NCBI RefSeq assembly: GCF_033958435.1
Contig: NC_134138.1
Coordinates: 77,672,298-77,736,297, forward strand
Length of the DNA: 64,000 nucleotides
DNA from: Carettochelys insculpta
Lineage: Eukaryota > Chordata > Testudines > Carettochelyidae
Reading direction: 5' to 3'
Part shown: piece by piece, positions 58,129 through 64,000 of the stretch
How the letters are laid out: each line of letters starts with the position of its first letter
Numbering within the stretch: position 1 is the stretch's first letter
Program-made: the position numbers and the translations under genes
The notes under the pieces: model-generated
The model's input: only the letters and a program-made list of their open reading frames with translations
Databases searched by the model: none
What the model was told of the DNA's origin: nothing

Positions 58129-58737
58129 GTGAGTTTTGGAAAACAATATTGTAAATAGCAATATTGTTGTTCTACTTCAAAACTGCATGAACTGTGAAGA
58201 AGAGTTTTAATTAGGCTAGTTAAATGAAGATAGCAACTTTATGAAAAATTGTGGTTAGCATGGTCTTGACCATAGGACAGGGAAAGTGACATAATGTACT
58301 GTGTTTGTTCTAATGGCTCATAAGAAGTGAAATGTGAATAGAAATTAGAAGAGATTCCATAAGTCAGACAGCTGAAAGAGATGGCTAGGGAGGGGAGAAC
58401 AAAGCTGAAGAATGAAAAATGAGGCAAAAGGAAGGAATGTGGATAGCAACTCTTAAATGTCGGGTAAGAGGAATGAAGGCTAAATTAGAACGGAATTTGG
58501 TGTCTCTGTTAAGAGAAATAGATGGGCCCGTTTTTAGACAGAACCATATAGTTCATTTGATTTTATATGCCTGCATATAATACGCTTTCTGTTCTTCCAT
58601 GTCCCATTTGGCCAGCTAAAGGACATACATTTTTTCTTACAGACAGTTTTCTATGACTAAATAAACATTGATTAAAGGTTAATGAGCCTCATGCTGTCCT
58701 TATCACACCTCCAGTCTCTTTCTTTTTACGTCTCGTA
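58129..58737. other. PXDNL intron sequence, unassigned
   Basis: Follows the GTGAGT donor of the second exon. No repeat or exon is recognised before the Harbinger element. Confidence 0.55.
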
Positions 58738-59219
58738 GGCCACGTCTACACTACAAAATAACTTCAAAGTAGAGCATCTACACACAAAAAGTAGCCCTCC
58801 CTTATTTCAAAATAGGCTCCCCCCTACTTCAAAGTAAAATGTTGACACACAATAGCCCCTACGCCGAAGTAAGGGGCCAGGAAATGATGCAGGCAGGGGT
58901 CGCATGGCCCACAAGCTGACCGCTTAAAAGGCCCTTCCCCAACACCTACACCCTCCACTTGCTCAAGGCTGCCAGGCTGCACACAGCAGCAGAGCACATG
59001 CTGGGGAGGAAAGTAGGCCAACACACCTGTTCACATCCTCCCTGAGGACAATCTCCTCCCCACCCTGGCTAGCCCGTTGGTCATCCTGGTTGCCCTGATT
59101 TTCCAGAGGTGCGGCTGGATCACCAGCAGGGGACCCAGCCTCCAGGCCCTGGCCACCGCCCTGCTGACCCTTCCCCCAGGCCCCCCCGATCCAGTGATGG
59201 TGGGCCTTCGCTACCAGCA

Positions 59220-60406
59220 TTGAGTGGTGGGACTGGCTGGTGCTGGAGGACTGGGACAACGAGTGGTGGCTGAGGAACTTCACGATGACCCACCCGCCAT
59301 TCGAGGACCTCTGCCACTGGCTCGCCCCTCGCAGAAGGGTGTGGCCATTGCACTATGGAGGCTGGTCACCCTCGACAGTCACTGGTCCACTGGCCACCAA
59401 TTCAGAGCTGGCAAGGCCACTGTCAGAGCAGTCCTGATCATAATAAGGCTGGCTCCCAACACATACCCACCCTGGGGAGTGGGCTACTGGGCAAGGGGAA
59501 GGAGGCTTCTGGTAGGGAGGGGCAGGAGGAAGGGGCTTTCATGCATGTGTCTTCCCCGCCCCCCCAGCAGGTCATCCGAGCCATCAACATGATGCTCCTG
59601 TGATGTGCCATCACCCTGGGGGCCTGAACACTGCCCTCGCCAGGTTCGCGGACCTGGAGTTCCCCAATTGTTTTGGAGCCCTCAGCAGGACACACATGGT
59701 GATCTGGGCTCTGGACCACAGTGGGGGCACCCAAATTAACAGGAATGGGTACCACTCGGTGGTACTCCAGGCTGGAGGTGTGTGTAGGGTGGCTGGGCAG
59801 GGCCCATGATGTCCAGGTGTTCCAGAATTTGTGGCTGGGACACCGGATGCAGGATGGCACGTATGTCCCCCCATGGGAGCTCCTGCTCAGGGACATCATA
59901 ACACTCCCTGTATTGTGGCTGATACTGTGTACCCGCCGTGCCTGTGGCTCATGCGGCCCTATGTCGGATGCACCATGGCAGCCCAGGACGCCTTCAACAG
60001 TCACCTCAACTGTGCCTGGCGCACAGTAAAGCAGGCATTTTGTGGGGTGCTGAAGGGGAGTTTTCACAGCCTCCTCACCAGGCTGGATGTCAGCCGCCCA
60101 AACCTCCCCTCAGTGATCACTGCCTGCCGTGCCCTCCACAATCTTGTGGAGGAAAGTCAGGAGCCCTTTGTCCAGGGCAGGGCAATGGACCCAGGAGCCT
60201 GGTACGAAGAGCTGCCCACTATCCCATGCCTTGAGGCCCAGAAGGATGTGGGGGTCAGGTTCTGGGAGTCCTTGTGCCAGGCCTTTATGCAGGATGCTCT
60301 CAGCCACAATCTGCACCACAGCTCCTCCCCCCACTCCCCTATACCTCATGATCCATCACCAAATGCACCCCCTTCTGCTCTCCACCTTGCCATTCTCCCA
60401 CCATGA
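59220..60406 (+). pseudogene. PIF/Harbinger transposase (DDE), broken
   Basis: The frames on + read LEDWDNEWWLRNFTMTHPPF with EDLCHWL at about 59242, VAIALWRLVTLDSHWSTGHQ with FRAGKATVRAV at about 59338, and after a decayed intron (GTAAGG donor mutated to ATAAGG near 59451) VIRAINMMLL at about 59572. Next come EFPNCFGALSRTHMVI, where the first catalytic aspartate is S, and HDVQVFQNLWLGHRMQDGTY with the second aspartate. The last frame, 59831-60406, holds AWRTVKQAFCGVLKGSFHSL, where the catalytic glutamate is K, and ITACRALHNLVEESQEPFV. Multiple shifts and two lost catalytic residues make it inactive. Confidence 0.83.
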
Positions 60407-60429
60407 ACCAGGAACTCGGGGTTAGGGTG

Positions 60430-61665
60430 GGAACACTAAACTTTACTTTGGGTAATAAGAGTAATTGGAAAACAAAACAGAACAAATTTAACAGTTTACA
60501 ATGCATGGGGGGGAATGGCCCACAAAGTGTCGGGGGGAGGCGAAGGGCTGGGTGGGGAGACTGAACTGGAAGTAGGGCTGGGATGGGAAAAGGCTTAGTC
60601 ACACAGGGGCATTGGGGGACTGGTGCCTTGGCATCTGTGGCTGCCACTACTGCCCTGGGTCTGAGGCCCCCCATGAGGCTGCGATGGGGCCGGGACCATG
60701 GGGAGGTAGTGGTCAGGTGAGGGTGCCGCAGGTTCAGCCTCCACAGGGCATGCAGAGGGGGGCACTGGGGCTGGGCCAGGTGCACTCACCCCAGCCAGGA
60801 GCCACTAAGCCAGCTGTCTGTGGGGGGGCCACAGACAGGTCTACCACATGCTGGGCACCTTTTAGGGAGGGGCAGTTGTCAGAGGGTGGCTGCCAGAGGA
60901 GCAGCTGTGGCTTGGGCTGGAGAAAGGACAGGAGGCCACAGAGCTCAGGCTACTGGCCAGCCTCACCCATACTTCCCGCTCCATTGCCAGCCAGTCCCGG
61001 AGAACACCGGTCATTTCCCACACTACCACCTGGTTGGCAGCAGCCTCCTCATCCCTCCAGCATCATCTCTGTGAGGCCCAGCTACAACCACAGCTGCAGC
61101 CGCAGAGGGATGCAGGCTGGGGCGATGGGGCAGCCTCCCAGCACCTGTGGCTGTGGCCCGCTTTGATGGGCTGTGGCAGCTGCCCAATGATGGATCTGTA
61201 GAGACAGAAGGGGGCAAGGGGATGGCCCATGAGTGCTGGGTCCCAACTTCATGGGAGCTGGGGTCCCTGATCCACTGGCCCCCACCCAGCTCCTCTGCTG
61301 CCTGATGGCCCATGAGCGCCTTAGGATCCCAGGTGCCCAGAGGTTCCTGCCTGGCAAGGGTCGGGCCGTGTTCCCTCCCCTTCCCCTGTCCCCCAGCGTG
61401 TGGGCTGAGGGGCTGTTCCAGAAGGGGGTCCCCATCCCCATCCCTTGCCTGCGTGCTGTGAGCCTTTAGACTCATCATCTGGGGTCCCCAGAGGGGGCAG
61501 GGAGGGTCCTGGCTTGCTTCCATGGTGGGCAGGGGGTGCAGATGCTGGGTGGTGCATCGAGCAGGGGCATTCCGAGTGGGAGCTCTTGCTGCTCCTGCTT
61601 GTGGCACACTCTCAGCTTCCTGCCTGTGGTTGCCAGGGAGCTGCTTCCTTTTAGGCAGCTGTCAG
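60430..61665 (-). pseudogene. Harbinger accessory gene remnant, Myb domain not found
   Basis: By position and orientation this is the second gene of the element. On minus near 61660-61590 a start-like segment reads RKLRVCHKQEQQELPLG. Near 61040-60950 a segment with shifts reads VVVWEMTGVLRDWLAMEREV and WVRLASSLS, a C-terminal leucine-rich helix similar in place to DNLLGHLREMTRV in the 18.6-kb element. A proline-rich tail follows toward 60595. I do not see the WTEAEIRDLLGLW trihelix, so an internal deletion is likely. Confidence 0.45.
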
Positions 61666-62380
61666 GAACCATAGAGCCCTGTCTGGGCTGACCAGAGCAT
61701 CTCCGTACTGTGTACTCCTTGGCAGACCCCTTATTTCAAAGTAGTGAGTGCAGAACATCTACACACATCCTACTCGAAAGTTTAACTTTGAAGTAGGGCA
61801 TTACTCCAGTCCTGGGAATGGAGTAGTGACTTTGAAGTTAGCCTCCCTTGACTTGGAAGTTAACTTTGAAGTAAGGAAAAGTGTGTGTAGATGCTCTGCA
61901 GGCTACTTCAAAGTAACCCCTTTCTGTGAAGTTAACTTCAAAGCAAGTTTGTAATGTAGATGCAGCCATAGATACCCGCAGGTTTGGGACTTCAAAACTT
62001 AAATCTTTCCTCTCTTTCTGCTGTTTGTTCCTCAGCTGTAGTCACTGAGCCATGATGTTGCCAAAACCAGTTGTGGAAATGCCTGTTCAAGGGGCTCAAT
62101 CTTATTCCTTCTGAAATTGGTGGGAAGTTTGATACCCCTTTTCAAGGAACCAGGATTGGGCTCAACATACTAAAAAAGTCTCCAGGCACTAAGAATTTCT
62201 CTAAATTGGGAAATTGTTCCCAGTTCAGCAAAGCACTGAAGAACACGTGGGAGTCCATCTCTATTCAGTAAAAGATTTAAGGATTTGATTGAAACTGCAT
62301 ACACCTTTAAGTGCCAGTGAAGAACTATATGTTTAAAGAAAGTGATCATAGGCTTTAGCGTATATTTAAAATTCAATAGT

Positions 62381-62532
62381 TAAGAACATAAGAAAAACCA
62401 TACTGGGTCAGACCACAGGTCCATCTAGGTCAGTATCCTATCTTCTGACAGTGGCCAATGCCAGATGCCACAAAGGGCATAAACAGAACAGTGATCCCAT
62501 TCCTGTAATCCGTTTCCAACCTCTGACAAACA
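62381..62532 (-). mobile_element. CR1 3' tail fragment
   Basis: TAAGAACATAAGAAAAACCA, then TACTGGGTCAGACCACAGG and CTTCTGACAGTGGCCAATGC, is the antisense CR1 3' UTR. Confidence 0.8.
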
Positions 62533-62639
62533 AAGCAATGAAAGTATGCCATCCTAAAAGTTACTGATACAGACCAAGCTTGTCTGTGTTTGTGGAAGTG
62601 GTGGTAGGGATGGGGATAGGGGAGAAGGACAGGGTATTA

Positions 62640-62825
62640 GTTAGGGCATTAGCCTTGGTCTTGGGAGATGTTCAATACCCTGCTTTGGCACAGTATTCTT
62701 TTGTGACTTAGGAACCTCAATATTTCTATCTCAATTCCCCTTCTGAAATTGGAGATAATAGTACTTCTCTACCTCACAGAGGTGTTGTGAAGGTAATTAA
62801 ATTAAAGTTATGAAGGCACTCAAAT
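62640..62825 (+). repeat. MIR-like SINE remnant
   Basis: AGCCTTGGTCTTGGGAGATG, TACTTCTCTACCTCACAGAG and GTTGTGAAGG follow the order of a sense MIR/CORE-SINE. Confidence 0.65.
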
Positions 62826-63055
62826 AAAGGTACTTTTAAGTACCCGAAATAAATGGAAATCAATATTACCTTCAACTTAAAGTAGTTGACCTCCTCACGA
62901 TAATGTATTCTTTGCAGGCAGACAAACTAAAATGCAATGTAGCAGGGTCCGAATTTAGGGTGTGAAGAAAGAAAGTTAAGGGCTATGATGTGAAATTAAT
63001 GATACAATAGGTAAAACAAGTGTAGTTTTATAAGATGCGGGTAAGAAAAAAAGAT

Positions 63056-64000
63056 CCTTGTGGGAGTCCCAAAACGCCCAGCCCTTGGCCTAGGGTGGGC
63101 GGCACCCAAAAAAGGGGTTAGAACACCAGCCCTGCACTCAGTTCGGGGCGGGCAGCAGTTCACAGTCGCAACACACTTCCAGCCCAGCCCTCAGTCCGGG
63201 GTGGGGAAGCAGTTCACAATAGCAATACAGTTCTGGCCCAGCCCTCAGTTTAGGGCGGGGCAACAGCACAAGGGGTTAGCACAGGCCCAGCACAGGCTGG
63301 CCCTGTCAAGGAGGGGGTAGGGGGTCTCAGGCCCTCCCACTCCACTGCGACCCGGCCCGGGGCCCTGGGGGTCGCTCACACACGACCACGGCAGTGGGGA
63401 CCCAGGCCGCAACACACTGCCATGGGTTCGGGAGCGTCGTTCCCTGGGACACTTCCTACCTCTACCTCCACTGGCAGAAGGTCCCAGTCCATCTGGTCAG
63501 GGGGTCCCTCTGGGTCGGTCTCCTCCAGATCGTCCACCTTCGGGGGCTCCGGCCAGTCGTTCATCTCAACGTCATTGGGATAGTTGGGTGGCAGTAGCAC
63601 GGGGGACCCGAGGCAATCCTGGGCCTGAGGGCTGTAGGGATCCGCCGGGATTCTGGGGCAGACTGCTCCTGGGGCTTCTTCCAAGGCAGGGGGGTCTCTG
63701 CCGGCGTGAGGGTCTTGGCAGGTCTGGGAAGTCCGGGTAGTCCCCCTGGGGCATCTGGATCCGGGGTTGTTCGGAGCCGCTGGGGGCTTGTTCCTCCGGC
63801 CCGGCCGGGTGGCAACAAGCCCTCTGCCCTTGGCGCCGGGGAGCTCATGCAGGCGCATCCTCCCTGCCCGGAGGCCCAGGCTTTAATGGGTCCTGGGCCC
63901 TGCCCTTGGCCTTTCTAGCCCTGGGCCCTGCCCTCTGAGGGGTGGGCCTCTGGCATTCTGGCTCCGGACCCTCCCACCAGGGCCTCTGCGCAGCCCCGTC
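63056..64000. repeat. GC-rich unclassified segment with short tandem units, cut by the window edge
   Basis: About 63130-63275 holds three imperfect units of roughly 55-60 bp built on CCAGCCCTCAGTxCGGGG, GGGxAGCAGTTCACA and GCAAxACA. A 160-codon minus-strand frame (63858-63376) is proline- and acid-rich, with DVEMNDWPEPPKVDDLEETD and DPEGPPDQMDWDLLP, and has no domain I recognise. CCATTAAAGCC near 63880 on the minus strand could be a TATA-like site. It may be the edge of an LTR-type element or a GC-rich promoter; I cannot decide. Confidence 0.4.

Larger units (their letters stand above)
58738..61967. mobile_element. Two-gene PIF/Harbinger transposon in the PXDNL intron
   Basis: A 3.23-kb element starting GGCCACGTCTACACTAC and ending GTAATGTAGATGCAGCC, with flanking GTA and ATA (one mismatch). 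The transposase is on + and the accessory gene on minus, converging near 60.43 kb. This is the same arrangement as the elements at 18.6 and 40.4 kb but inverted. Subterminal CTTCAAAGTA/TTTGAAGTTA motifs repeat at both ends. It is the likely source family of the MITE at 32663-33204. Confidence 0.85.
61968..63050. other. Mostly unassigned, with small repeat remnants
   Basis: Holds the CR1 tail and MIR-like remnant listed separately; I see no LRR C-cap exon. Confidence 0.45.

Overview
The window is from a vertebrate nuclear genome, most likely a turtle. It contains many CR1 retrotransposon copies, a DIRS-type retroelement, MIR-like SINE remnants and a very large load of PIF/Harbinger DNA transposons and their palindromic MITEs, set in AT-rich intergenic or intronic DNA. 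There are no operons, rRNA or tRNA genes, or CRISPR arrays that I can see. The species call is inference from repeat content. No database was consulted.

Only one host gene can be supported. Two 72-bp leucine-rich-repeat exons on the + strand, at 57736-57807 and 58057-58128, both have phase-2 boundaries and good splice sites. They read like the fourth and fifth LRR units of peroxidasin-family proteins and fit peroxidasin-like (PXDNL) better than PXDN. I found no other exon of the gene, so I infer that most of the window is upstream intron and the end is downstream intron.

Layout: 1-5.7 kb is mostly unassigned, with a degenerate tandem repeat, a MITE, a near-perfect 116-bp palindrome and a CR1 3' end. 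At 5.7-9.6 kb lies a solo LTR with matching 5-bp target duplications, split by a nearly full-length CR1 ORF2. A hAT-type element (10.2-10.8 kb) and a second solo LTR (11.5-12.4 kb) follow. At 13.0-15.3 kb is a GC-rich Harbinger derivative carrying only the Myb/SANT-like accessory gene. A third solo LTR (16.4-17.4 kb) is nested in a DNA-transposon fragment. A two-gene Harbinger element spans 18.6-22.5 kb. Three members of another terminal-inverted-repeat family lie at 23.1-25.5, 30.1-31.8 and 48.9-49.7 kb. At 32.7-33.2 kb a MITE is split by a retroelement fragment, and at 36.7-38.3 kb a CR1 copy is split by two MITEs. A second two-gene Harbinger element lies at 40.4-43.9 kb, and a perfect foldback MITE at 46.6-47.1 kb. 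A decayed DIRS-like element (about 52.7-57.3 kb) is interrupted by two Harbinger elements and a CR1 tail. After the two exons comes a third two-gene Harbinger element (58.7-62.0 kb). The last kilobase is GC-rich and unrecognised.

All mobile-element genes seen here are broken. The three PIF transposases have each lost a different part of the DDE triad. The most informative structures are the nested insertions, which give a relative order of activity, the accessory-gene-only Harbinger derivative, and the shared subterminal TTCGAA-type motifs across Harbinger subfamilies.
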